Source of the DNA: Plectrocnemia conspersa | Lineage: Eukaryota; Arthropoda; Insecta; Trichoptera; Polycentropodidae | NCBI GenBank assembly: GCA_009617715.1 | Contig: VTFK01000461.1 | Location: forward strand, 186,001-250,000 | Direction: 5' to 3' | Length of the DNA stretch: 64,000 nt | Part shown: positions 11,516 through 23,150 of the stretch, piece after piece | Layout of the letters: every line of letters begins with the position of its first letter | Position numbering within the stretch: position 1 is the first letter of the stretch | Made by a program: the position numbers and the translations under genes | Notes under the pieces: generated by a model | Seen by the model: the letters and a program-made list of their open reading frames with translations, nothing else | Databases searched by the model: none | What the model was told of the DNA's origin: nothing

Positions 11516-11865
11516 CTTTGCAAAGCATACAGCGCCTCGCATAAACCGATAACGACATGTTCGGATTTAATTTTGACTTATCATCGCAAATTTGGACGAT
11601 CGATCGTTTAACAGGGGTTATGGCCGTTAAACGGCCATTGTAAAGACGTGTTTTATTGGCGTTTAAACATCGCATTATCAATGTTTGGCTCAAAATCGTA
11701 AAACCCGGTTAAAGTGACATCGAACATTTATCATCCGTCAACGTGAGCACTGAACCTTATTCGGTACATCGTGGCTCAGAATTTACACAAAAATATTATT
11801 TTTTATGTCTTACGTGACTCATATTCTTACGAACGGTATGCTAGAAATTGCTTCCATTCCAGAAC
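11516..11865. other. GC-elevated island, no supported gene
   Basis: Mixed-composition unique DNA (GGACGATCGATCGTTTAAC, TGGCCGTTAAACGGCCATTG). The latter is a local palindrome, GGCCGTTAAACGGCC. There is a 72-codon minus-strand open stretch without a recognisable domain. Confidence 0.3.
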
Positions 11866-12447
11866 TGTGTAAATAACTGGGAATATGTTATGCCTAATTG
11901 AGCCTCTTAACTTAAATAAATGTTGATAAATATATATTGTGTAGTGTTTCCTGTAACTATAACACTAAAAATCTTTCTCTGTAACTTAATCTTTAGTAAT
12001 TTATTAAATTACCCATTGAATTTGTCCGTTATCAAAATCGCTCAAAAATAAATTTTGTCCCACTGTATTTATAACATTGCAGAAATGTGGAAATGCAAAT
12101 TTTCCCCTCAATTCCTCCCTTTCATCATTGTCGCACTCTCGCCTCGTATCAAAACGTTGAATGTAATTTTCCGTGACACGTATACGTAAATGTGTGATAT
12201 ATAATATGCGCATAAAAGGGGTCAGGGTTCTTGCTCTTCTGTGCGTTACTTAATTTCAACACTGACGTGTGAATCTCAACACGCACAAATTAACACATAT
12301 GCGTATGTGTGATATATATTTATTTTTAATTTTTTAATATCGTGAAGTGAATTATAACAATAAGTAAACTATAGACAAAGAAAATCAGAAAAATTATATA
12401 CATAGATGAAAAAAATATTAAGCAATCACATACGGTGAGATACAGTC
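11866..12447. other. Noncoding DNA
   Basis: A+T-rich, with a mixed patch at 12060-12290. The string TGTGTGATATATA occurs at about 12190 and again at 12306. No gene recognised. Confidence 0.5.
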
Positions 12448-12548
12448 ACTTTCGCTCGCTCGCGTGTTAGGTGATGAGAGTGAGTGAGAGATAAGGGCGT
12501 GCGTTACATGCGTTCCGCACGCCCAATTCTTCTCACACACTCTCATAG
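12448..12548. mobile_element. Second, truncated copy of the 131-bp MITE
   Basis: Starts ACTTTCGCTCGCTCGCG, then GAGAGTGAGTGAGAGATAAG and GCGTTACATGCGTTCCGCACG as in the copy at 5696-5826. The right terminal repeat (AGCGAGCGAAAGGGAAT) is absent; the sequence stops matching after CTCACACACTCTC. Confidence 0.65.
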
Positions 12549-12935
12549 CATATACATATGTACAAAATGTATGTTATAATTATTTCTTTACAGCTTTTAG
12601 TAAGAACTGTGAAACAATAATTATTTTGCAGAAAGTCGTAATTTTTTTTTATTATTTTATATATATTTTTAAAACAAACCTATTGCGAAGGGGCGTGAGA
12701 CACGACTTCAATACAAAAAAAGTATCGGTCTTTGCTTAGTGCGGATTTGCATATAAATTTTAACTAGAAATAAATTAACTGATATCGAACTACTAAACTG
12801 ACAAAAATAAAGTCGACGCGAGTACAGCTTACGCGTATATCGGTGTATATAACGCAGCACAAAACCGGACTAGATACAATTGACTTTGATACGCCTCGAC
12901 GCTTCAAATTCGAATCTTAAAACAATAATGCGAGA
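12549..12935. other. Noncoding DNA left of the palindrome
   Basis: A+T-rich, then a mixed patch at 12740-12920 (GTCGACGCGAGTACAGC, GCCTCGACGCTTC). No coding signal. Confidence 0.5.
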
Positions 12936-15171
12936 AAATTACTATAAATAATACTGTAAGATTTACAATATTTGACAAAATATCCTTTTTTTCCATAACT
13001 AGTTTTGAATATCGCACCAGTATTATTAGGCATTATTATTTGGATGATAAAAATAGACATAAAATGTTGTAGTTTTTAATAAAAATATTAAAAATAATTA
13101 CTAAAATCGAATAATAAAATGTTTTGCAATCAAGTAATTACACTTACATAACAGCTGAACAAGCACTACAATATTTTGAAACATTGCTCAATAAAAAGAT
13201 CAAATCTCTTAGAAACACTTACCAAACTCCAATTGACAATTATACATTAATTTCAGTGGAAGACAAAAATGAAATTTATTACAAAACTCGATCACTTGGA
13301 AATATGAAAATACTGTTATTCCCTAATGATATTTGAAATTAAAACCATATTTAAACATAGCAAAGTATTTAGGAATTTATTAAAGCAGTTTTTAAAAAAT
13401 AATTAAATTTATCATAAAAAATGATTACATTAAAAGATTATTCTAAAACTTGAAACTTGTACAAGATTTAAAATTTGTAGAAATAGTCTTAGCATGAACG
13501 TGTCTAAAGCTGATGTTGAACGTTCGTTCAGGTCGTTGAATCGCATTAAATACATATGACAAATTTGATTTCCTATGAAGTACGTAATGCCCTTGCTGCA
13601 CTATCAATCCAGAAAGTGTATAAAATAAATCAAATAAAAATGAAAATGAAAATTATATTAAAAAAATTGTAGACTTTACAATTTAAAAGGATACCATATA
13701 TAAACTTGTTTTAAAAACAACATTTTTATTAGCTTATAAATAATAATAATAAACTATTATGCTAAATTCTCTTAGTAAATTGATTAGTGTTTTTATAAAT
13801 CGATATATTATTCTATAGTTTCGGGTCTCTGGGTTTCTGGGCAGTAAATGGATCTCTTGGTGCAGAGGTATAATATTAGGTAAACAATATTTATTTGGCA
13901 CACCATACCAATTTATTGTCATAATATTTAAGATTATAATAAGATTCGTATTTATTATTTGCATCAAATATTGGCATAATCCATCTTCATTTAAGTGTTT
14001 AGATATGATTCTTACTACTGTTACTGTCACAGTAGTAATAGCACGGTTAATATCAAATTCATCGTCACTTCCTTAAACATCCATTATTATATGGATAATT
14101 TGTGAAAATAAATCAAAATATGTATTTATAAATATTTAAAACACAGATTACTAATTGTTAGTAATTTACTAGCTCGAAAAGACTAATATTATTATTTGAG
14201 TTTCCGCTAAAAATGTCGATACGCAGGTCGATAGTTGTCAATCGCTCATTTTAAGAGTAAGAGCGCAATAGCGAGCTCTGCTTGCATCTCGCTTTTTTTT
14301 CTAATCGTTTTATTTCATAACAGACACACAATATTAAGTAACAATTATGCACAATTAGAGCATATGATTCTGTTTCATCCCAGATCACAAAAATATAGAT
14401 ACCCTTTGAAGGAAAAAATCAGTTTAATATCAATAATTGACAACGTATCGCGTTTTGCGGTCTAAACACCGAACGGGGCCGGCCATGTTCCGATGAAAAA
14501 ATTTACAATAAACTTACACTCGTAAATTGAAAATTATTGAGTTATTTGCACAAGTTAAAAATCCAATATTACTAAAATGTGTTTACCACAAGCTTTTTTA
14601 CCATTAATAAATTTAAATTGGCATATTTAGCTCGAACACAAAGCCAATAAATGCATTGAAATTTTTTTCGACCTACGAGTGCAACGCTTGGAATGCGATG
14701 TCGACACATTGTCGACTCACGAGCAAAAAGGGTTAACCATATTCGAAAGACACAGAAAATTGCAAAGACATTACCTTGTCCTCGCGGGTCTCGCGCTTCG
14801 GCGTGGCGGGTGGTCCGCGGCGTCGGCGGTGGTTATTGACCCCGGCGCCGCGCCGCTGCAACGGCCTTGCATAGGCCCACGTATAAACACTAATTTCAAT
14901 TATACACTGCTTAATTCTAACACATACACTAAAAACACTATCACTTTATAATTAAAAACATCGAAAGGGATATTATTATAAAAACACTTATTCGAGAAAA
15001 ATGTAACGAAACAGTTTACGCGACGGATGTCGCATAGCTACTGATTTTTTTTTAAATATTTCGAGATGCATAAACAAGTTCAAACGAGCTCAAGGTTATG
15101 CTTCATGTTATGTTCATATAAACCATAACGATTAAAATGTCGTGCATCTCAGATTACAATAAAAATATTTT
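12936..15171 (+). repeat. Left arm of the 4.7-kb palindrome
   Basis: Pairs with 15535-17683. It keeps the fuller hAT C-terminal relic (13497-13660), which is partly deleted in the right arm. Two open stretches here (13734-14030 minus, 14235-14465 plus) have counterparts in the other arm at 16752-16961 and 16294-16494. They match no protein I recognise. Confidence 0.8.
13497..13660 (+). pseudogene. hAT transposase C-terminal (dimerisation) relic
   Basis: Translation from 13497 gives NVSKADVERSFRSLNRIKY, matching the conserved (A)DVERSFS-x-LKRIK block of the hAT C-terminal dimerisation region. It then hits a stop at 13557. One frame over, it continues as MTNLISYEVRNALAALSIQ, which fits the following helix of that region. 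So a frameshift or stop near 13555 breaks it. An upstream open stretch in the same orientation (13124-13336, with EQALQYFETLLNKKIKSL) may be part of the same gene but is not recognisable. The rest of the transposase, including any catalytic domain, is absent. Confidence 0.55.
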
Positions 15172-15534
15172 TTCTGCATCTGGACAGCGGTGAAACTTTT
15201 TTGTAAAGGGTTAAAATTAGGTATTTAAAAAATCGTACATAACTCCCTTTTTGATAATTATACAATATGATTAAAATGAATTCGACAAAATTAATGTTTT
15301 AACTATAATTAGATTTTAATAATTATTTTTCATATAAATAAACTTGAAATCATCGACATTATACTTTTAGATGGTCAACATAACAACAAAACAACAAAGG
15401 TCACCTTCGTGTCACTCTCGCATTACAATAAATCGAACGGGAGATAGATAGTCTAAATATTAACAAACAACTTGCATTAAAATAATTCGAATTAGAGATA
15501 AATATTTTAAAACGAGAGAAATTGTCAACCTTTG
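15172..15534. other. Unpaired centre of the palindrome
   Basis: Its first 140 bp (about 15180-15310) are an inverted relative of 8940-9090. The rest is A+T-rich and unassigned. Confidence 0.6.
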
Positions 15535-17683
15535 GTAAAAAATATTATTTTTTGTAATCTGAGGTGCATGACATGTTGTATTTTTAATCCTCATGGTTTA
15601 TTATCCATGAAGCATAACCTTGAACTAGATGCGTCTAGATGCGTCTAGAAATATTTAAAAAAAACAGTACCTATGTGACATCGGTCATTAACGGTCGCAT
15701 AAATTGTTTTGTTACATTTTTCTCGAATAAGTGTTTTCGTTCATATTTTTTATAATAATATCCCTTTCGATATTCTTAATTATAACGTAATAGTGTAATT
15801 TAGTGTATGTGTTATAATTAAGCAGTGTATAATTCAAATTAGTGTAGTGTGTATAATAGTGCTTAGTGCCACCGGCGCGGCGTTGCGTTGCGTGGCGCTG
15901 GCGTCCTTGCCGACGCCATGCCGATGCGCCCGCCGCACAACCCGTCACGTCCAAGGACAAGGTAATGTCTTTGTAATTTTCTGTGTCTTTACAATATAGT
16001 TAACCCTTTGTGCTCGTAACTCGACATCCGAGTGTATTCCAAGCGTTGCACTCTTACGTCGACAAAACTTTCAATGCATTTATTGGCTTTGTGTTCGAGC
16101 TAATTTTGCCAATTTAAATTTATTAATAGTAAAAAACCTTCTGGTATACACATTTTACTAATATTGGATTTTTAACTTGTGCAAATAACTCGATAATCTT
16201 CAATTTACGAGTGTAAGTTTATTGTAAATTTTTTCATCGGAACATGGCCGGCCCCGTTCGGTGTTTAGACCGCAAAATGCGATACGTTGTCAATCATTGC
16301 TTTAAACTGATTTTTTCCTTCAAAGGGTATTTATATTTTTGTGATTTGGGATGAAACGGGATCATATGCTCTAATTGTGCATAATTGTTACTTAATATTG
16401 TGTGTCTGTTATGAAATAAAACGATTAGAAAAAAAAGCGAGATGCAAGCAGAGCTCGCAATTGCGCTCTCACTCTTAAAATGAGCGATTGACAACTATCG
16501 ACCTGCGTATCGACATTTATAGCGGCAACTCAAATAATAATATTAGTCTTTTCGAGCTAGTAAATTACTAACAATTAGTAATCTATGTTTTAATTATTTA
16601 TAATTACATATATTGATTTATTTTTACAAATTATCCATATAATAATGGATGTTTAATGAAGTGACGATGAATTTGATATTAACCGTGTTATTAATACTGT
16701 GACAGTAATGGTAGTAGGAATGATATCTAACCAATTAAAAGAAGATGGATTATGCCATTATTTGATGCAAATAATAAATACGAATCTTTAATAATCTTAA
16801 ATATTATAACAATTAATTGGTATGGTGCGCCAAGTAAATATTGTAAACCTAATATAATACCTCTGCACCAAGAGATCCATTTACTGCCTAGATACCCAGA
16901 GACCCGAATCTATAGAATAATATATCGATTTATAAAAACACTAATTAATTTACTAAGATAAATTAGAATAATAGTTTATTATTATTATTTATAAGCTAAT
17001 AAAAATGTTGTTTTTAAAACAAGTTTATATATGGTATCCTTTTAAATTGTAAAGTCTACAATTTTTTTAATATAATTTTCATTTTCATTTTTAATTTGAT
17101 TTATTTTATACACTTTCTGGATTGCTAGTGCAGCAAGGGCATTTGGTATGCTAAGACTATTTATTTAGTCATGCTAAGACTATTTCTACCAATTTTAAAT
17201 CTTGCACAAGTTTCAAGTTTTAGAATAATATTTTAATGATCAATTTAATTATTTTTTAAAAACTGTTTCAATAAATTCCTAAATATTTTAGTATGTCCAA
17301 ATATGGTTTTTATTTCAAATATCATTAGGGAATAACAGTATTTTCATATTTTAAAGGTTTCGGGTTTTGTATTAAGAAATTACATTTTTTTTTCTTCCAC
17401 TGAAATTAATGTATAATTGTCAATTGGAGTTTGGTAAGTCTTTTTAAGAGATTTGATTTTTTCATTGAGCAATGTTTCAAAATGTTGTAGTGCTTGTTTT
17501 ACAAAATATTTAATTATTCGATTTTAGTGTCTATTTTTCTTAAGAACCACAAGTTTTTATGTCTATTTTTATCATCTAAATTATAATGCCTAAAAATACT
17601 GGGGCGATATTCAAAGCTTGTTATGGATAAAAAGGATATTTTGTCAAATATTGTAAATCTTACAGTTTTACCTATAGTAATCT
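15535..17683 (-). repeat. Right arm of the 4.7-kb palindrome
   Basis: Reverse complement of 12936-15171. Reading outward on the plus strand it has a GC-rich segment (15870-15960) followed by AAGGACAAGGTAATG and, ~40 bp on, TTTACAATATAG. Together these look like a donor and acceptor of a very small intron, but this is weak. A second open stretch (16752-16961) reads outward and is conserved in the left arm. Confidence 0.8.
17050..17145 (-). pseudogene. hAT transposase C-terminal relic, right arm
   Basis: On the minus strand this encodes NALAALAIQKVYKIN-like sequence, as in the left arm. The VERSF block is deleted: in its place the string AATAGTCTTAGCATG-AC is duplicated, a deletion scar not present in the left arm. 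Confidence 0.45.
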
Positions 17684-17699
17684 TAATCTCACTGATGTA

Positions 17700-17838
17700 T
17701 TATATATCGTAAGTATGGGGATGGGGAGCCATACTTTTGTATGTACGTAATAATTAATAAATAATAATATTTTCATTGTCTAATCATTTTAATCGTCATA
17801 ACGCTCTGGCATATAAAATACTAATTTTACCGCCTATT
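17700..17838 (-). mobile_element. Solo fragment of the second foldback's arm
   Basis: Collinear with about 11093-11230: TATCGTAAGTATGGGGATGG, GTACGTAATAATTAATAAAT, TAATCGTCATAACGCTCTGG, AAAATACTAATTTTACCGCC. It lacks the terminal 15-bp-unit array and abuts the palindrome's right end. Confidence 0.8.
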
Positions 17839-18300
17839 TTTTTGTTGGTGCATTAGTAGGCTACAAGCGACTCTGAATGCAAAGAGGGAAGCGGCGGCTT
17901 CTGCCATCTTCGATAATTAAAGTTGAATTGGTATCCTTTTCGTTGAAGTCTAGATTGTAGAGCTCTTAGAGATATAATGCCTTGTATTCCAAAGCGTAAA
18001 TGCTAGTAGTAGTGTCTTAAAGAATGTCTCTGTTAGGAAGTGATTATTGGTTGTAGGTGTTCCCGTGTTTATATCTTAAGATATAAAGAGGATTTTATTG
18101 TCTGCCTCTTTTCAGTAGGATGACCAACTACAGAATAGTAAAGTTATTTTGAAACAAGTTCCCGCTGACGACCATTTGAGAGCAATTCCAAATGCTCGCA
18201 TTATTTCGTCTTAAGGCTAGAAACACTTTAATGCTTTTTAATTTATGGCTGATACTTTGTGACTTTAGCTGTTAGAAGTGTTTTCACGGTAGTGTGGCAA
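17839..18300. other. Unassigned mixed-composition block
   Basis: More balanced in composition than its surroundings (GAAGCGGCGGCTTCTGCC, TTCCCGCTGACGACCATTTG), with many stops on both strands. On the minus strand there are short protein-like runs (for example YALEYKALYLQELYNLDF if two stops are ignored), suggesting an old transposon relic, but I cannot name a family. Confidence 0.3.
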
Positions 18301-19540
18301 TTTAACGAAAACACAATTTTAACGACCTTATTTTTTATGAATTTAATAGCATTAGTTATTAAATTCAATTGTAAATATATTAGTGTTTGATTAAGTCCGA
18401 CAGTATATTTTAAATATTATTAAAATAATACATATTTTTTAAGATGTCCTTTACGAATTTGTTTGCACAACAAAAAACACGATCCTATCACTAATGAGTG
18501 TTTTTTTAGTGTTTCTGGTTGATCGAGAATAAATCGTAATATTTTACGTTCGAAAGATCGATGATCGTCGATAGGGATAAACGTAAAAAGGATGATGGTG
18601 ACCGTATATCCAGAGTATGCACGCGGAAAAAAAAATCAAGCTCTGAGGAAATTTCGCAGAAAGCGACAATCAAAATTCGACGATATATCAGAAAAGTTGG
18701 TTTAACGACTGCGCCTTCATACAGCAAAATGTTTTTCGTAAACAATGTGAATATTTGTGGTTATTCGCTCGAAAAAAATATGTACATGCACATATTATTT
18801 TTATTATTAAAAAAAATACATATTTAATATATACTATATCAAAGAATAAAAAGTTTTTTCTTGAAATATAAACATATGTAAAGTAATAAACTGAAGTGTG
18901 TGCTTTTATTATTTTTATATGATAAATAACGGTAACTTCTTAGCCTAGAGGCAGTATACGTTTAGACATAAAATAAGTTATTTTTTATTATTTAATCATT
19001 ACGTAACAGTGTGCACGTACGCCGAATTTATTTAAAAAATACTCTTTAAATCTATTCAATAACATACGCACCTCTAAATTCCACAAATCGTTTCAAATCT
19101 GAAAATATCACACAATGAAGTGAACTGAAGCGTATTGTACTCATTTGATTATGGAGCAGCACGGTATTATATTTTTTATGGATATACAATATTATAAAAA
19201 TATATCATTGTATGTCTGCTTAAATATGTATATATTTATAAAACACCATTTTTATAATAATATTAAAATAAGTAGTTTAGCTCGAAATTTGCGAGTAAAA
19301 TGACGGAATTATGTTAAAGTTTCATTACTATGAAAAAAAAATGAAATTTGTTGTAAGCACTTATTTTCTTCCATCTGATCCACAAAATTTCGCATTTTGT
19401 GCTTAAAAATTCATGCTTATTATTTAGTCTAAAGTGTTAATATTTTTATATATTAGTTTTTACTAAAAAAACTTTGCCAAATTAAGTCGGTATCTTTATT
19501 ATATTATATTTTTATTACATAAACATTGGGCTACCTATAG
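18301..19540. other. Noncoding DNA with an unassigned 88-codon open stretch
   Basis: A+T-rich overall. At 18561-18827 (plus) an 88-codon reading frame begins MIVDRDKRKKDDGDRISRV, with a Lys/Arg/Ser-rich middle. It has no recognised domain, the opposite strand is also open, and no splice sites flank it. I treat it as unproven. Confidence 0.35.
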
Positions 19541-19960
19541 TGCAGGTTGCCGATCAAAGTTCAATTCTCAGTCTCACGTAAGCTATCGCCATTAAGGGTA
19601 GTTTTATGACAAAGTTCGTAGCAAATCAGCTATACAAGGAGCGGAGGGAAAAGCTTCGGTGTGTATATTTTTTCTTCCTTTACTCGCAGGGTCGTTAGAT
19701 TGACTGAACATCCATGGCGAGCACGGCTGACAAAAGGAAGGACGTAAAAGTAGACGATACAAACAGGAAACGGTCGTTTCCTCAAAATCAGCCAAGATTT
19801 ATTGCTTTCTTTCCCTTTCTTTCGGCTCTTTCTCTCACTCTACCCAATCTCCCGCTGTGACGCATAGAAAACCCATCCTAAAATCCCTATCGTTTTTATC
19901 CCCTTTAAACACCCTTTTGTGAGTGTTCAAGGTCGTTTATTTTCAAATATACTATGTATA
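19541..19960. other. GC-elevated island with a short open stretch
   Basis: Mixed-composition block. A 48-codon plus-strand frame at 19714-19860 starts in a good context (CATCCATGGCGAGC) as MASTADKRKDVKVDD, but it soon becomes a low-complexity pyrimidine tract translated as Phe/Leu/Ser. No family match. More likely conserved noncoding DNA than an exon. Confidence 0.3.
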
Positions 19961-21084
19961 CATCTACTTACAATCAAAGTTTTGTTCATATGCAATTATA
20001 TACTTAGATATATTACAACATTATTCAAAGACTTATACTCACTTTTTTCTTTGTTTGTTTATATTGAACTGACATTGTAATTAAAATCTTGTATATTGAA
20101 TTTCTCGAAAATAAAAATTTAATATATATAATTTTAAAAATTTTTAATAAACTTGACTTTATATTTTCTGTTATAATTATATAGGAATAAATACCAATTA
20201 TATATAATTATTATGTACAATTGGTATTTTAATTACTACAAAGTAAATTAGGTACAACATAATTAATTATAAGTTATATACAGAACCCTAATCTTTTTTT
20301 TTTTTATTTAATAAATGAAATTATTTTTTTAATAACACAACTATTAAGTTAGTAATTCAAGCACGTTTTTTGGTACAGTTAGTGATACGTTTAATTTGGT
20401 TTAAAATACATTTAACACTTAGGTAAGTCGTAAAACTATGAGACTAAACTGTTGTTTTTTTTGGCTATTTATTATAAATAAAAATAATCCTGAATTTAAT
20501 TTTTTTCGAGAGAGAATTAATTATTTTAGTTATTTTAAAGATTTCAGCAGCGCTTATTTTTTTATTCCATACATTATTCTTATAATTTTATTCAAAAATT
20601 TTTTTTTTCTTTGTATGGCTTTTATAGTATTTTTGACTAAAGTTTAAGTTAAATTATTAAAAAAAACTGTGCTGTTTAGTAAGCCTACAATTTCGAACCA
20701 TTTTTGCTCTTTATTAACAGGTATAATAAAACATTTCAGTTTTATCACATTAGCTATAAAAATATTAATAAATGCTTATGTAAATTATATAGTCTTTTAA
20801 TTTTTACGATATAGGCCATTTTGCTTTTACATTTTTTTTATAAATAAATCTTAAGATTTACTTTTATTTTAAATTATTGATTATGGCAGATTATCAAAGT
20901 TCATTAATTTTTAAATATAAATTAAAAATATGATGAACATATTTTTTAGTAAACGGAAATTTAAAATAAGTAGAAATATTGATATAAAAAGTAGTTTTGC
21001 TTTGCTATTTTTATAAAAAAATGTTGTTTTTGTACACATAAAATTGTCGTAAAATAATACTAATCACGTATTGCGCATATTGTT
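19961..21084. other. AT-rich noncoding DNA
   Basis: Very A+T-rich. AAATACCAATT at about 20190 and AATTGGTATTT at about 20219 form an 11-bp inverted repeat with a ~20-bp loop. Nothing else recognised. Confidence 0.6.
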
Positions 21085-21715
21085 CATCTTGTCAGTCCAC
21101 ATGTTTGCTTAAAATTGTGTTCAAGTACTTTTTACATATTTTCATTTACATTTTTGTCAGAGAGAATTTGTACTTTCTTGTTTTTAAATGCATTTAACTC
21201 GTGCTTAAAAGTTTTGGTAAGACCTCGTAGAGCCTTATAAAACTTTCTGAGATTATTTGGTGTTCCATTGGATTCCATATTCATATTTTTATTCCTATTT
21301 TTCTCTTTTTTTTGTCGTTTATTTCCTTAATACGATTTTTTTAGCTTCATTATTTTCTAATTGCCTGCCTGGATTTATCATTGTACCATTCAGAATTCGT
21401 TTCGTGTCTGTTTTCCCCCAATACTTCTATATATCATTTGTTTAATTATCATAAAGCATAAATTCTGCCACTTTTTTGTATTTAAATAATATCTCATCTT
21501 TCACTTAGACTTTCTCTGACCTTAAGTGTGCATTGTTTATATTTTTTGTTTCATTGGGACTTTACTAAGTAATCAGAATCACAATTTGCTTCTCTCCAGA
21601 ACCTCACGTCTTCTAATATTATTGCTCTTCTCTTTAATATTAACAAATGGTCTATTTAATTAAAATCTGAGTTGTATCCATGAACCCTTGTATATTATTA
21701 TATACTTTAAGGTTT
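21085..21715 (-). pseudogene. Decayed RTE-type retrotransposon (endonuclease to pre-RT linker)
   Basis: Read on the minus strand, three consecutive blocks of an RTE/BovB-type polyprotein can be followed through frameshifts and stops. At 21660-21559, IDHLLILKRRAIILEDVRF then WREANCDSDYLV match the C-terminal APE-endonuclease signature IDHIL...LDVR..RGADCDSDHYLV. At about 21405-21340, KQTRNEF then EWYNDKSRQAIRK matches the K.TRNEWFDEEC..A block. At about 21235-21090, RKFYKALRGLTKTFK with KVQILSDK matches the linker before the reverse transcriptase. The reverse transcriptase itself is missing. The key endonuclease histidine of the SDH motif is Tyr here. Dead, old copy. Confidence 0.6.
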
Positions 21716-22330
21716 GGTAACCATAAGTGGTGTAACTTCGTAGAGGACGCGGTTGAAAACAAGTAGGAATTTATTTAGTTTATATTACATATATGGTGGA
21801 GAAGCTGGCGGAGGGATGATGTCAGTGGAAGATCCTTAAAGTTCTGATTGCTGTATCAGAGACAGTATAGCTGCGGTGCTCGTATGGTGGAGTCTCTGTC
21901 AGAATGTGAGGGTCCATAACCGTATGTTTTCCGCGAGCGAAGAGTGTTTTCAACTGTCTGACAGTGTCTGCTCTTTTCTCACTGGAGACCAGTCTTTAGT
22001 ATGCAAGATTTCTGACGAATCACAATCATGTATTGACAATCCAGCCAATCGTTTCACTTGCTTCTTAGAATAACGAAATATGTATATGCATTTAAAAAGT
22101 ATCATTTGCTTAATAGACAAATTGTGCAACGGTGGTCTTTCGTTGCTTTTTATTTTCCGGTGAAAAGTTGTTTACCGTGACCGTTTCGCAACAAAAAAAT
22201 ATTCTCTCAATGCACCGAAGAATCCTTGTGTTATTTATGTGAAATTCTTTTTCAAGTCGTAACGAGGGCATTTATGTAGTCCTATCATTTACACTATTGT
22301 ATATTTTATCCTAACCGGTAAATGATAATT
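21716..22330. other. Unassigned mixed block beside the RTE relic
   Basis: About 21780-22080 is more balanced than its surroundings, with repeated CTGTCAGA/GTCTGACAG strings and a 65-codon plus-strand open stretch without a recognisable domain. It may be more of the adjacent retrotransposon or another relic. Confidence 0.3.
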
Positions 22331-23090
22331 TTTAGTCAAAGACATTAACGCAAGTTTCAAGAATTAAATACTTAAAGCAAGTACTACTTAATATAATATT
22401 ATTTACCGCCGAAAAATATTGAAAACATTCGGCGTTGTATTTTTTTGTTTTGTATAGACTATAATTTCTTCAAATTTTAGTTATTTTGCATTAAAATCCT
22501 GCAAAATAATAAGTGTATCATGTGACTCAAGCTTTCAATAAGTCCTCATTGATCCTTTTCTTTTCTCAGGCGATTCCTCATTTCAGGCTTAGGCATTTAT
22601 AAAAGTGATGATAAAGAAATTGTCTTTCACCTTAAGTTTTAATATTTTTTTATTTATCAGTTTTAATATTACAAAAATATAGCTATTTTAATATAAAAAT
22701 ATATATTTTCTTATATTTTAGAAAAACAATATCAATATTTATTTATTGTATGTTTAAGCTAACACTATTTTTTTTAAGTAAAAATTTCGGTTGATTGCAT
22801 AATGAAAGTTCTTTTACTTTCTATCATTTAATTTCACACAATTACTAATATTAAAAAATTGTACTTTAATTTTTATTTTTTTGCGTTTTCAAACATTAAA
22901 ATTATTATTAATGACTTTTATTATTTTAATTTAATTTCCCATTATTAAATGCGTCCAAAATCTTTCAATTTAATGAAAATTTTCACTGAGGTGAGGATTG
23001 GTAAAAATATATAATATAATATTATTATTAGATTTTGGTTAAAAAATATATTTAAATCTGATTTAACCTCCCATATTTTTGTAGATTAGA

Positions 23091-23150
23091 GATACTACTT
23101 TTATACATATTTGCATTTTAAATCCAGAAAACTGTTGCTTGGTATAGTAA
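23091..23150 (+). repeat. Direct repeat copy 1 (~60 bp)
   Basis: Shares TTTTATACATATTTGCATTT and TGTTGCTTGGTAT with 23767-23828. Confidence 0.65.

Larger units (their letters stand above)
12936..17683. mobile_element. 4.7-kb imperfect palindrome with ~2.2-kb arms and hAT remains
   Basis: 12936-15171 is matched in inverted order by 15535-17683, with a ~363-bp unmatched centre. Markers seen in both arms include ACTGTAAGATTTACAATATT at the outer ends, TTGCTGCACT, GTTTTTAAAACAA, CAGAGACCCGAA, AATGAGCGATTGACAACT, CGAACGGGGCCGGCCATG and GATATTATTATAAAAA near the centre. By eye the arms are about 90% alike, with several indels and one GC-rich module (14770-14885 versus 15870-15960) that differs far more than its surroundings. 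Each arm carries hAT-transposase C-terminal remains. I see no clear target duplication at the outer ends. It could be a foldback-type element, two head-to-head insertions, or a local inverted duplication of one element. Confidence 0.7.

Noticed and set aside
14235..14465. 76-codon open stretch duplicated at 16294-16494
   Set aside because: The similarity follows from the palindrome arms. The right-arm copy ends early with a different C-terminus and there is no recognisable domain.
18506..18745. Minus-strand open stretch opposite the 88-codon plus-strand frame
   Set aside because: Both strands open over the same bases, neither with a known domain; most likely chance.
19714..19860. 48-codon open stretch in a good start context
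   Set aside because: Short, ends in a translated pyrimidine tract, with no family match or splice support.
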